Assembly: GCA_030674875.1 (NCBI GenBank)
Contig: JASXSU010000002.1
Location: 310,001 to 374,000, forward strand
Origin: Candidatus Endonucleibacter sp. (ex Gigantidas childressi)
GTDB lineage: Bacteria > Pseudomonadota > Gammaproteobacteria > Pseudomonadales > Endozoicomonadaceae
Reading direction: 5' to 3'
DNA length: 64,000 bases
This document shows, in pieces, positions 55,385 through 64,000 of the stretch (the stretch's first letter is position 1; each line of letters starts with the position of its first letter). The notes under the pieces were generated by a model. The model had not been told where the DNA came from. It made no database searches and saw only the letters and a list, made by a program, of their open reading frames with translations. The position numbers were made by a program, and so were the translations under genes.

Positions 55385-56135
55385 TTCAAATTCCAAGTGC
55401 ATCACAGCTTAAGCTGCTAACGCAGCCCTGTGTTAACCCATTATGAGGGGGGTGTTTTGAAATTCAAATCTTTTCTTGGCCGAGAATTAAGTCGCATCAA
55501 TGCTCGCTTCACCTCTATCTGACCTACCTTCTTGAAGTCTGCATTCTTTGGAAAATATTGTCGTAGCAAGCCATTGGTGTTCTCATTTATACCCACAGTA
55601 TTTCAAGTTGCTACTAGCCGGCAAGTAAGCGAAGCCCCATGAGCCTGCGAGTAGTAGGTGATCGGGGTGAGCGAGCGCAGCCAACAACGTAGCAGATTGA
55701 AAGGCGACGGGTATAATCAGTCGTTCCTGATCATTCAGCAACCAACTTTAAATCTGCTCAGGGCTCCATGCTTCACGCAGCTTTGATTCAATCACATCTA
55801 TCATTTTTGGCGTCATTCTACTCGCCCGAGCCGACTCTGTGCGCTGGCTATCTGTTTGGCCTTGTGCTTGCCTATGCCTATATTCACGTTCGCCAGTATT
55901 CCTTGCCAACTCACGGCTCACCGTGGACTGGCTGATGCCAATGATCTCCGCTACCTCCCTTTGGCTGCAACCGCTTTTCTTTAGCGTGGAAATCTGGCAT
56001 CGTTGTTCGTAAGCCAGTTGTTAGTAAGTTATCGTCATCACTTCATCTCTTGCCGGAGAAAAGGGTAGGAGCTTACCTTCAGCTGGCCCTTTCTTCTACC
56101 TAGTCAAGTGATGCACTTCAGATTTGAATCCGCCT
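55385..56135 (-). mobile_element. IS30 type B element, middle deleted, with palindromic element inside
   Basis: Both ends are present: the right end with the decayed palindrome (55385-55460) and the outer left end GGATTCAAATCTGAAG (minus strand, about 56133). The minus strand encodes the transposase N-terminus (GCSQREVAEIIGISQSTVSRELARNTGER) and, separately, the C-terminal NENTNGLLRQYFPKNADFKKVGQIEVKRALM and LNSRPRKDLNFKTP. About half of the gene between LLNDQER and NENTNG is replaced by a 124-bp palindromic element (55590-55713). It is inactive but shows both termini. Confidence 0.85.
55590..55713. repeat. Dispersed palindromic element inside IS30
   Basis: A clean 124-bp copy: left TACCCACAGTATTTCAAGTTG, inner AAGCCCCATGAGCCTGCGAG and TAGTAGGTGATCGGGG, right GATTGAAAGGCGACGGGTA. 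It sits exactly at the deletion junction of the transposase. Confidence 0.9.
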
Positions 56136-56609
56136 GATTAGAAACATGAGTGATAATGGAAATTTAAAAAAGCGCTTGGCAGCCGAGAGCCTGGTTTGCG
56201 GAGCTCTATGAAAGATTAATACTTCATTGTTAGAGAATAAAATTTTGCTTTTCATGGATCTGATTCATCCAGCGTAATCGATCAAAATCACCTCACGTAG
56301 GATTCAAAAAAGGATAATAAATTTATAATACGACGAGAGGCTATGCTCGGCTAAGCAGATTACGATAAACCTCCTTCAACCTCATACCCATTTCCTTGGT
56401 ATGAGATTGCTGGTTGTTATAGCTCCCAATTACCTGTTATTTGCAGATTCATTGAGCCTTGCTCGCTTGTCTCATGCTCATACTTGCAATGGTAAAGGGT
56501 ATAATTAGCTTTCCTAAGATTTATCCTGATTGCGTGAATTGGCAACTTCGTGCTTTGTTTTTTTGAGAATCGCCATTAGCATAGAAAGTGCTTTCAAATA
56601 TGTGATAAT
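56136..56609. repeat. Non-coding stretch with a palindromic element
   Basis: No gene. A 117-bp dispersed element lies at 56385-56501 (left TACCCATTTCCTTGGTATGAG, inner CAATTACCTGTTATTTGCAG, right CTTGCAATGGTAAAGGGTA). Confidence 0.7.
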
Positions 56610-56879
56610 TTAAATGTTATACAAAAAAGTTGTTGCTTTTTCAATGAGTGTCACGGCAATGCTCACTGAGTTTTCGTACTCTTTATATAAGGTGTAGCGT
56701 ATCGATTCTGCATCGTTCAGTGCAAATTCTCTGCTTTCCTGATCTGCTATATTAAAAGCTTGCGGACCTAATGTTTGCCCACCTCGCGTGAATACAGAAG
56801 TAATGTAAAATTCATTGACTGAAACACTAAAAGTGAGTGCAATTAACAGTCTGCTTAGAGATTTTATTATATTTTTCAT
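56610..56879 (-). CDS. Small protein of unknown function with N-terminal hydrophobic segment
   Basis: The 89-residue product begins MKNIIKSLSRLLIALTFSVSVNE, a weak signal or anchor segment, followed by a helical region (QESREFALNDAESIRYTLYKEYENSVSIAVTLIEKA). No family is recognised. AGGA lies 5 bases upstream of the ATG. It starts 12 bp after the terminator that closes purU on the same strand, so it would need its own promoter; none is obvious. It may be the 5' part of a longer gene cut by rearrangement. Confidence 0.45.
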   Translation of the reverse strand: MKNIIKSLSRLLIALTFSVSVNEFYITSVFTRGGQTLGPQAFNIADQESREFALNDAESIRYTLYKEYENSVSIAVTLIEKATTFLYNI

Positions 56880-56890
56880 TATTTCCTGCT

Positions 56891-56925
56891 AAAAGCCGTT
56901 AAGTTTTAAGTTAACGGCTTTTTAT
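56891..56925 (-). terminator. Intrinsic terminator of purU
   Basis: A perfect 12-bp stem (AAAAGCCGTTAA / TTAACGGCTTTT) around an 8-nt loop, with A- and T-runs on both sides so that it can work in both directions. It lies 88 bp after the purU stop codon on the minus strand. Confidence 0.85.
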
Positions 56926-57012
56926 TACGCTATGCGCATAGGCTCTGTTTTCTTAACTGGCTGTTGCAGTCATTCTAAAAACACAGCCGACACTGAGAAA
57001 ACTATTTGAAAA

Positions 57013-57852
57013 CTATTTGAAAACAACAGTGCGGTTGTCATACACAAACACTTTATCATCTAGAACCTGTTGCAGCGCGCGGCTTAATACTGAACGTTCA
57101 ACATCGCGTCCTGCTTTAGCAAGGTCGGTTGCACTGTAAGCATGATCAATATGCGCAACATCCTGGGTGATAATCGGGCCTTCGTCTAGATTGTTATTAA
57201 CGAAATGGGCAGTTGCACCGATAATTTTCACACCACGATCAAATGCCTGTTGATAAGGTTTAGCACCGATAAAAGCGGGTAAAAATGAATGGTGAATATT
57301 GATCAGTTTGTTAGCGTATGTTTCAACAAACATCGGCGTTAAGATGCGCATATATTTTGCTAAAATAACGTAATCCGGTGTATAAGGTGCAATTGCCTCT
57401 AACACTTTGCGCTCATGCTCTTCGCGTGATAAACCTTCATGGTTTACTGTGTGATAAGGGATATTAAATTTACTGACCAACTCTTCGAGTTTATTGTAGT
57501 TACCAATAACAGCTGCTATTTCAACATCGATTCCACCGTAAGTGCTTTTCATTAAAATATCACCAAGACAGTGTGCTTCTTTGGTTACCAAAATAACGAT
57601 GCGTTTACGTTGTTGCTGTACAATCAAGGTACGCTCAGAGCCTTTTGGTAAACTAAAGTCGAGATCTGCAAGCAGTGTCTGATCGTTAAAATAGCCTTCG
57701 AGCACGGTACGCATGAAAAAACGCTCGTGTTGATGATCAACAAACTCATTATTCTTAATTATATTAAGCTGGTGTTTTTGACAAATATTGGTTATCTGAG
57801 CAATCAGACCTTTACTATCAGGGCAATTGGTTAGCAGTATTTTCTTTCCCAT
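57013..57852 (-). CDS. purU: Formyltetrahydrofolate deformylase
   Basis: PurU hydrolyses 10-formyl-THF to formate and THF, balancing one-carbon pools. The 279-residue protein has the N-terminal ACT domain (CPDSKGLIAQITNICQKHQLNIIKNNEFVDH) and the formyltransferase-type catalytic domain with KYMRILTP, INIHHSFLPAFIGAKPYQQAF and the DEGPII loop carrying the catalytic Asp. It is strikingly close to the Vibrio/Shewanella/E. coli type. ATG 57852 gives MGKKILLTNCPD. The ychJ-like remnant just upstream mirrors the ychJ-purU neighbourhood of E. coli and suggests that this segment came in, or was retained, as a unit. Confidence 0.95.
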   Translation of the reverse strand: MGKKILLTNCPDSKGLIAQITNICQKHQLNIIKNNEFVDHQHERFFMRTVLEGYFNDQTLLADLDFSLPKGSERTLIVQQQRKRIVILVTKEAHCLGDILMKSTYGGIDVEIAAVIGNYNKLEELVSKFNIPYHTVNHEGLSREEHERKVLEAIAPYTPDYVILAKYMRILTPMFVETYANKLINIHHSFLPAFIGAKPYQQAFDRGVKIIGATAHFVNNNLDEGPIITQDVAHIDHAYSATDLAKAGRDVERSVLSRALQQVLDDKVFVYDNRTVVFK

Positions 57853-57885
57853 GTGTATTTCTATCCATAGTTATTTAGCATAATG

Positions 57886-57984
57886 TTATTTAGCACAACA
57901 CTTTTTATGTTTTTTGCCGCTGCCGCACGGGCAGGGATCATTACGACTGATCTTACCTGATTTTTGCTTCGATGTTCCACCACA
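57886..57984 (-). pseudogene. YchJ-like SEC-C tail remnant
   Basis: The minus strand encodes [22 protein letters not shown] and a stop at 57886-57888, an intact SEC-C zinc motif (four ligands present). It is cut about 30 codons upstream by an IS4 end. In E. coli ychJ, which carries SEC-C motifs, lies next to purU, so a ychJ-type gene is the likely parent. Only the tail remains. Confidence 0.7.
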
Positions 57985-58645
57985 TTGTTGCTTTTAACTC
58001 GAATTCTGCACGACAGCTTGTTGTTACGTACCAGTCTAACCATTAGTGGCCTATAAACTCATAATCTGCCAGAAGGTTATCAATTCTCTTTATGGGAATG
58101 AGATTTAGTACACGCTCCATTACCGATATGCGTTCATCGGTATTGGAGTTTCCTCCTTTTTTGTCAAGACACTCCCAAACAATGAGAATTGAGGTTCCTT
58201 GCCAAACAATTGATACCACCAGATAGTTGACGTTTTTGGAGCCATGCGTCCAGTTGGTTCTATCCATGCACAGGGTAAAGCGATCCATGTCCAGCAGCTC
58301 AGAATCAGCTCACCTAGCTACTCAAAACTGTAGTCATAGTCAGCGAAAAATCGCTTTATACTGCGATAACTGGACTCACTGCCTGCCCTTCGTCTGAAGC
58401 TCTTCGGCTACACGGTATAAGTTAGTGGAACGGCTACGCAGTAAGGCCATTACAAACTGTGCAATGACGGTGATCCTAGCTTGATACAGGGGTAGATGAG
58501 CCTTAAGCTTCTTGACCAATGAAATGAAGTCTTTCATGCTCAACAACCATAACCTATTCTGGGGTAAAAGACCATGCAGATTACCTTGCCTGAGAGTCAC
58601 GTCATACTAAATTATGCTTGAAAATCAAGGTCTTCAGGTTTTTTG
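57985..58645 (-). pseudogene. IS4-type transposase, degenerate (copy without palindromic insertion)
   Basis: On the minus strand the parts MTLRQGNLHGLLPQNRLWLLSM (58600), FVMALLRSRSTNLYRVAEELQTK, then MDRTNWTHGSKNVNYLVVSIVWQGTS and WECLDKKGG..NTDERISVMERVLNLIPIKRIDNLLADYEFIGH (58288-58043) make an IS4-type DDE transposase. A stop follows EFIGH, and a frameshift splits the two main parts near 58300. The C-terminal [12 protein letters not shown] is followed by the ychJ remnant, so the right third is missing. It supplies the empty site for the insertion at 9263. Confidence 0.87.
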
Positions 58646-58697
58646 TCCCGTACATAAGTCCCGTACATAAGTCCCGTACATAAGTCCCGTACATAGG
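58646..58697. repeat. Four tandem copies of a 13-bp unit
   Basis: GTCCCGTACATAA is repeated four times without gaps (the last unit ends in G). The first copy matches the end sequence of the IS4-type element (compare GTACGGGAC at 8966), so this is probably an expansion of its terminus. Confidence 0.95.
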
Positions 58698-58810
58698 TAT
58701 GGTACTTCGGTGTTTTCCGATAGTTTTGGCAATATTCGTAAAACTTAATTTAATAATTATTTATCGCCGATTGATTACGAGAATTTAACAAATCAATGTA
58801 TCAGATTTTT

Positions 58811-60391
58811 TTAATCAGCATGCATTTTTTCAAAAAAATCTTTAAATACTTCTGGAATAATTAATTCCACCTTTGTAAAAAATGAGCGTGGGCTATTCAT
58901 ATTACTATCACCGCTATCACAATAGTCCATTAGAGATGACACTATCCTTTCAAAACCATCAACAGTTACTACACGACAAACATCTCCAAACAGTTGCGGA
59001 TAGTAAATCTCCCAATAATCATCAACTTTACAAAACAACATTTGCATTGATAATTTATTAAGACTAAGACTAATAATAAATGACCCTACATCATACTTAA
59101 AACGTAAACAATCTCTTAAGAATGAAAGACAACCAAATCCATTATAAGATACAAGACTACTATTATATATACCACTATCACATATACCACTATCTCTCTT
59201 ATCTGTAAACGCCAGCTTCTTAATATAATAATCATGCAAGATTGAGCTTCCCGGGAAATCACTATTAAGCAGGCTTGTAAAATGATCCATTGAAACCTTA
59301 AACTCATTACTGTCTTTATTTTTAATACCGCTGTTATTGCCGCAAACCCTTGACACATGAGAATAAAGCATAGTAGAACTGCAGTGAGTAACTTCACTAA
59401 AAATACATGCTAAGGCTTTTATTTTTTCTGGTGAGCCACCTTTTATTATTTCTGCGTATAGGCTATTCCAAACAACTTTCCTTACATTACCACATACAGC
59501 TTTAACCACCTTACCACTTGTTTTGACATTCCATTTTTCATATAATGCCAATATCATTATTGCATCTTTACTAAGTACTGGCCTATGTTTTTCATCAGGA
59601 AAGCTGTCATAACAAGCGGAAATCTGCTCCTTAAATATAGTCTCCATAGAATCGCTTACAAATAATGCCCCCAGATGTACTCCTGCCTGTGGCTGATTTT
59701 CTACCACTTCCACCTTGTCTGTTACATTACGCTGTATTTGTTCATTTATATGGTCTATTAAAGCACTATCTTCATCATCAGGTCTGTGCCGGCATAGTCT
59801 ACGTATGTTAATTGCAGCAAAGCAAACACAACAAACACAGCTAGCGCAACTACACAAAGTAGGGACAACAGCATAAACACAAGGTGTAGGACCCTGTAGT
59901 GCACAATACATAGAAACTCCTGCACCCAAAACACCCAAGCCACAACTAGCGTTGATGCAGCAACATAAAGCATCCCTCCATAAAACTGACGACTTGCCAA
60001 TAACTAAAGAATTCAATTGATCACTGAGGCTATTGATACATAAAAGACTTGCGCAGTGCGTACACTTTACAAAACTCTTCTCAAAATTTTCTTTTTCTTT
60101 GGATGCTTTGGGTCCATCTGACTCAAAATTTTGAGTTCCTTCTGCAAATAATAGCGGCTGCCTCTCTAAATCCTTACCAGCAGTATTAGAATAGTTATAT
60201 AATTTTTTATATTCTCCCACTCCGCAAAGATTACACTTGTGCATGCCATAAACGGCTTGTGAACTTAAGGCAACAAGAGTATTCATTATTATAATAATAA
60301 AGTACAAAAAAGAGTATTTAAATAGCTTTTTTTCATAACCATCTTCATGATTTAAAAACCGCAAAAAAACAATCACATATCTTTTTAACAT
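58811..60391 (-). CDS. Cysteine-rich membrane protein of unknown function
   Basis: The 526-residue product has a signal-anchor-like segment (24-48, KYSFLYFIIIIMNTLVALSSQAVYG), then a possible zinc site made of C53/C56 and C110/C113, and a very cysteine-rich hydrophobic region at about 136-197 (DALCCCINASCG, PTLCSCASCVCCVCF). The C-terminal 300 residues look soluble and helical (for example ISACYDSFPDEKHRPVLSKDAIMILALYEKWN). No family is recognised. Met36 is an alternative start that would turn the first segment into a plain signal peptide. It stands alone between IS remnants. Its length and lack of decay argue that it is expressed; a host-interaction role is only a guess. Confidence 0.65.
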   Translation of the reverse strand: MLKRYVIVFLRFLNHEDGYEKKLFKYSFLYFIIIIMNTLVALSSQAVYGMHKCNLCGVGEYKKLYNYSNTAGKDLERQPLLFAEGTQNFESDGPKASKEKENFEKSFVKCTHCASLLCINSLSDQLNSLVIGKSSVLWRDALCCCINASCGLGVLGAGVSMYCALQGPTPCVYAVVPTLCSCASCVCCVCFAAINIRRLCRHRPDDEDSALIDHINEQIQRNVTDKVEVVENQPQAGVHLGALFVSDSMETIFKEQISACYDSFPDEKHRPVLSKDAIMILALYEKWNVKTSGKVVKAVCGNVRKVVWNSLYAEIIKGGSPEKIKALACIFSEVTHCSSTMLYSHVSRVCGNNSGIKNKDSNEFKVSMDHFTSLLNSDFPGSSILHDYYIKKLAFTDKRDSGICDSGIYNSSLVSYNGFGCLSFLRDCLRFKYDVGSFIISLSLNKLSMQMLFCKVDDYWEIYYPQLFGDVCRVVTVDGFERIVSSLMDYCDSGDSNMNSPRSFFTKVELIIPEVFKDFFEKMHAD

Positions 60392-60680
60392 GACACCACA
60401 AGTCCAATAGGGGAAGTTACACGGAGATTACAGTATGAAATAAAAGATGTCAACACAAATAACAACCATTATTATAATCCCATATAACCAACAACTTTAC
60501 CCACCTTCATTACCAGCAATATAAAGCATCATTAGACATTCCCGCAAGATACACGTTTAATGTCGTTTTTCTTAAATAAAAGATACAATATATTACAGCC
60601 ATAACCTGCCTGTCCAGCTTGATTAAGTCAGACTGTATGAATCATATTATGCCCCTGAATATTAGCTACAATCTGGACAG
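60392..60680. other. Non-coding stretch with a transposon end
   Basis: No gene. CTGTCCAG at about 60612 and CTGGACAG at about 60673 form an inverted pair near the 3' end of the next transposase fragment and may include its terminal repeat. Confidence 0.4.
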
Positions 60681-61200
60681 CTATAATGTATCAAAAGGAA
60701 TTACTTTGGCTTCTCCTGCTCCGTTAATAATCGTATAAAATAGCCCTTCCCATGTTTTTATGAGCCAGTTCAGAAAATAATTTTGTATCCACTTCCATAG
60801 AGCGATGCGAGCTCCTTTCGAACGACCTTTCAGAGCTTTCTGGAGCTGAGGGCAACAGAGTTCTTGCATTTGGTCCACGAGAAAAGCGAGGACTGTGAGA
60901 TAGGCCAAATTGGTGGTTAAATGCTTCTCACCGTGGCCGTAATTGTGTTCGAGATTGTAGCCTTGATTTTTCAAAGTGTTAAACGTTTGATTTTCAATGT
61001 ACCATCGGCAACGGCCTCCTTTCATTATGGCTTTTACTGTCGTTTCATCTAGCTTAAGATCAGTGATCCAGCACCAAGTATGCCTTTTACCTTTCTTGTC
61101 TGTTTCAACAAAGTAGAGTACATTTACCCGTTCTGTGCATACGCTTTTATTTAGGGAAAGGCTGCTAGCATAACAGTACCATTGCTTTATTGTTTACCTC
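60681..61200 (-). pseudogene. DDE transposase C-terminal fragment (distinct family from the IS4-type copies)
   Basis: On the minus strand an open stretch reads VLYFVETDKKGKRHTWCWITDLKLDETTVKAIMKGG then RCRWYIENQTFNTLKNQGYNLEHNYGHG and LAYLTVLAFLVDQMQELCCPQLQ. The W-x-I-E-N-x-x-F-N-T-x-K-N-x-G-Y motif with the last catalytic Glu marks a DDE transposase of IS4-like or ISNCY type. The first half is present only as broken pieces up to about 61300. The 114-residue open frame from 61025 is not a gene start. Confidence 0.8.
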
Positions 61201-61454
61201 ATCGTTAGTTCGTTCTATACGGCGAACCTTGCCTTCCTTATCACCGCTATCCATAGCTTAAACCAACGACGTATGATTTCCATCCTTTGCCACAATAATG
61301 TGTGTCATCCATAATCCTTGATCAGGCTAGCAGTAGGGTTATCGGTATATAGGCCGCCCAGAAGGATTATGAATTTTAAGCGTGATTATTTTTTTTGATG
61401 GTTGAAATTAACCGTTTTATTGCCGTTTTTTCGCAATCATTTTTGCTAGCTCCA

Positions 61455-62095
61455 TCTTGAAGAACTATTGCTTCGGGGGACTAGAGGTAATACTGTTTTT
61501 AGCGGACTCTGACCACAACTTTGAGCAGTTAGTCAATCTGATTCTGAGCTGCATGGACACGGATGCTTTACCCTGCGCATAGATAGCACCAACTGGAAAC
61601 ATGACTACAAAAACGTCAACTATCTGTTGGCATAAATAGTTTGGCAAAGGATATCAATCCCCATTGTTTTGGAGAGTCTTTACAAAAAAGGAGGAGACTC
61701 CAATACCGATAAACGCATAACAGTGATGGAGCGCGTACTAAGTCGCATTCCGATAAGGCGGATTGTTAACCTTCTGGCAGATCGGATGTTCATGGTTTGA
61801 GTGGCTACACCAAAACAAACTATCATGCATGGTTCTGGTTAAAAGCAACAATGCGGCGGAACCTCGCGGCAAAAAGATTGCCATTGGCCAACTATGCAGA
61901 GGCGCTAGTATCAATCAAACAGTAACGTGGCATAGAAAAAAGAAAGTATCTGGAGTACCGCTCTATATTGCAGCCCATCGAACGTTGAAAGTATTTATGA
62001 CCGTCGTAGCCACTAAAAAGCCAGACAATATAATAGACGAGAATGTCATGCCCTCTGCCATCAGCAAACCATGGATGCACTGATCTACCTCCCAT
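61455..62095 (+). pseudogene. IS4-type transposase remnant (C-terminal part)
   Basis: Plus-strand pieces DSTNW..DYKNVNYLLA (61570-61635), KKGGDSNTDKRITVMERVLSRIPIRRIVNLLAD (61688-61785) and SWFEWLHQNKLSCMVLVKSNNAAEPRGKKIAIGQLCRGASINQTVTWHRKKKVSGVPLYIAAHR (61790-61985) give the C-terminal half missing from the other IS4-type copies. Several frameshifts and a stop after NYLLA are present. Confidence 0.83.
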
Positions 62096-62590
62096 TCTGG
62101 CAAAAAAATACCCTACTACACAATATATATCTCGCTATTTAGGAAAGTTATTTCGCCATGAATGAGTATGGCATGATGCTTAACATGGTTTTATCTTCCA
62201 ATACTATGCCTTCATAATATTTTGCTGCAAGTTAATTCTTTCTTTTGTTAACCTTTTTTATGGCATAATGATGTATAACCCAGTACCACATTTTTTATAC
62301 CCACATGAAACTTAATAAAATCATGCCTACTAAACTCTACGTTAGTATTCTTTAATTATGCTAATAACTGCTCCATAAAACCAGACAGCTGCCCTGCATT
62401 ATCAAAACAGTCATTCACACTAGAATACGGGCTGTCTGAATATACGTATAGGACAGTTTAAAAATAATTGCGAATGCAATAACTACTTTTATTAATTTAA
62501 TATTTAACATAAAAAAATCGTTTTATTATCTTACGAACAATGTGAACAAAAAATAATAAAAATATTTTTATAACGAAACTTTTATTTTAG
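62096..62590. other. AT-rich non-coding stretch
   Basis: About 500 bp without a supported gene. It becomes very AT-rich toward the IS5 element (62490-62590). No repeat end was recognised. Confidence 0.45.
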
Positions 62591-63920
62591 AGAGACCTCA
62601 GTATAACCAACGACTTTGGTCACGGTAATTGAACTTTCCAAGTTTTGTCAGCCATTACGAAGTTTTCTAAGGAGTTGAACATCAAATCATTTGTTTTACA
62701 CACTGATTTTAGTGCTTCGGACTGATTTTTAACGTACCTATCCTGTATAACATGGTTTTGACACAGCATAGAGCACCAAAAACTTAGCACCTTTACGAAT
62801 GTTCGCAGCAATAGCGGCCAGCCCATAAGTTATCGCATTTTTGGCAAGGCCCATGAACCGAGTCCCGGCAAGTCCGTAGTGTCTTTTATAGGTGGCAAAA
62901 AGATGCTCACCACCCGCCCGTGTTACGGCTATTTCTTTGTTACGAGTTCTATCTTCTTTCGATAGAGGCTTCCTCTGTAGCCCTTACGTTGAACTTGATC
63001 TTTAATACCTAGCTGCGCTAATTCCCCTCGGTTCTGCTCAGAGCCGTACGCGGAATCCGCATACAGCGCCGTTTCATCTCCCAGCAGCAAGGTATCACGC
63101 TCCTAAGAATCATAAACATTGTCAGGCGTTACGCTTTGCCTATGAATAAAGCCATCTTCATCGACACAGGTATGAACAGAAAAACCATAGGTGCTTTTTT
63201 GTTACCACGACTGTTATTCTTAACGTGCCAGCCCGCTTCAGGATCTTTTGTCGGTTTTCCGCTTTTGTCATGGCCAGAACCTGATCGCGCTGCCTCTATC
63301 GGTGTAGCATCGATGATATTAATGCGACCTTCGCTCATTATGATGTTTTTGGCTTCAAGCTGACGATTAATCTCTGCCAATAATTGATCCCACAGACGAT
63401 GCTCGACAAGTCGTGTTCGAAAGCGTCCCAAGGTGGAGGCTTCAGGAACTGCTCCACCAAGTTCAAGGTGATAAAATTTACAAAACAGAAGATTTCTATA
63501 TCCAAAGCATTTCAAATTGCTACTAGGCAGCAAGTAAGCGAAGTCCCGTGAGCCTACGAGTAGTAGGTGATCGGGGTGAGCGAACGCAGCCAACAACGTA
63601 GCAACTTGAAAGGCGATGGGTATATACAAGCACTGAGTCAACTGTACATCGAATAAGCGATACCATGTTCCAAGCAACAAGGCTCGAAACAAGGTCAGCA
63701 GAGGATAGCTCGGGCGACCGGTGTTATAGGCGTAGTTTGAGGATAATAACTTCTCAATCTCTTACCATTTCAGCAGCGCTTTTGTATCATCCAAACTACG
63801 AAGAATTGAATGATTTAGGTCGCTGGCTTAAACGAAGAGTTTGGGCTGTGTTGTGAAGGATTTTTGCATGCCGATATTGTACCAGAATATAATCGTCTTT
63901 GTTGAGTTATGCTGAGGTCT
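62591..63920 (-). mobile_element. IS5-family element (copy 2) carrying a palindromic insertion
   Basis: Terminal repeats GAGACCTCAGTATAAC (left, from 62594) and GTTATGCTGAGGTCTC (right) bound the element, with TAG directly repeated outside. On the minus strand the longest frame (63692-63129) includes GGAVPEASTLGRFRTRLVEHRLWDQLLAEINRQLEAKNI, then IIDATPIEAARSG with a catalytic Asp, and KDPEAGWHVKNNSRGNKKAP, typical of IS5 transposases. It begins downstream of the true start, which lies near 63868 in a shifted frame. The C-terminal part (62900-63125) is frameshifted. A 124-bp palindromic element at 63499-63622 is inserted and keeps the local frame open. Confidence 0.88.
63499..63622. repeat. 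Dispersed palindromic element inserted in IS5
   Basis: A clean 124-bp copy: left TATCCAAAGCATTTCAAATTG, inner GCCTACGAGTAGTAGGTGAT, right ACTTGAAAGGCGATGGGTA. The empty site is in IS5 copy 1 (TCTCTATACAAGC, about 13261-13273); the filled site reads TTTCTA-element-TATACAAGC. The total insertion of 126 bp equals 42 codons. Confidence 0.93.
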
Positions 63921-64000
63921 CTTAGAATTATTCTGAAGTAAATAAAAAATCATTTGTTTTTAACACATATACCTATGCCCTCTGAAGGCATAGTATTTTT

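Noticed and set aside
56610-56879. Toxin-antitoxin pair with purU-adjacent small gene
   Set aside because: Only one small open frame is present, without a partner gene or known toxin motif.
58646-58697. Short direct repeats considered as a CRISPR array
   Set aside because: The 13-bp units are contiguous with no spacers, and no cas genes are present.

Overview
This is a patchwork of conserved gammaproteobacterial housekeeping genes and long tracts of decayed mobile DNA, AT-rich by eye. The backbone (recJ, accA, tilS, aspS, nadK, glpG, yeaC-like, DUF2797, pepN, a MoxR/Bat operon, NAD-glutamate dehydrogenase, pyrD, rmf) has the content and partly the order I know from Pseudomonas and Oceanospirillales. 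The many broken insertion sequences, the secreted or ankyrin-repeat proteins and the dispersed palindromic repeats suggest a host-associated relative, plausibly Endozoicomonadaceae. That placement is inference; no rRNA is present to test it.

Layout. 1-2.8 kb: 3' part of recJ, a PqiA-like membrane protein and a YheV-like zinc protein. 2.9-5.5 kb: IS30, IS630 and IS4 remnants around a secreted ankyrin protein. 5.5-8.3 kb: a YajL/DJ-1 protein, a patatin-like phospholipase and a tandem array of initiator tRNA genes whose last copy is decayed. 8.5-13.6 kb: a graveyard of IS30, IS4, IS3 and IS5 pieces with two secreted-protein genes, one broken. 13.6-15.6 kb: acs. 15.9-17.2 kb: an IS30 copy beside another IS30 fragment. 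17.6-30.1 kb: accA, tilS, a lytic transglycosylase lipoprotein, aspS, nadK-glpG, yeaC-like, DUF2797 and pepN. 30.3-38.0 kb: a six-gene minus-strand operon moxR-DUF58-DUF4381-batA-batB-batD; two of its proteins carry glutamine-rich repeat tracts. 38.9-43.8 kb: gdhB. 43.9-48.7 kb: a 1588-residue protein of unknown function. 48.9-50.3 kb: pyrD and rmf, convergent on a shared terminator. 51.2-64 kb: a YgjP-like metallopeptidase bracketed by repeat ends, a large secreted ankyrin protein, purU with a ychJ-like remnant, a cysteine-rich membrane protein, and more IS4, IS5 and other transposase debris.

The most informative structure is a dispersed palindromic element of about 62-125 bp with ends TACCC...GGGTA, present about twenty times. 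Two copies interrupt transposase genes for which this window also holds an uninterrupted copy, so the empty and filled sites can be compared base by base. Both fit insertion at TA with duplication of TA, as Tc1/mariner/IS630 elements do, and an IS630 transposase remnant lies at 4.56-4.90 kb. One insertion adds exactly 42 codons to an IS5 reading frame without closing it. In another place the two element ends flank a metallopeptidase gene.

Candidate host-interaction proteins (3.7, 11.2, 11.9, 43.9, 52.4 and 58.8 kb) all lie in or beside repeat-rich zones between conserved genes. No CRISPR array, prophage or complete, clearly active insertion sequence was found.
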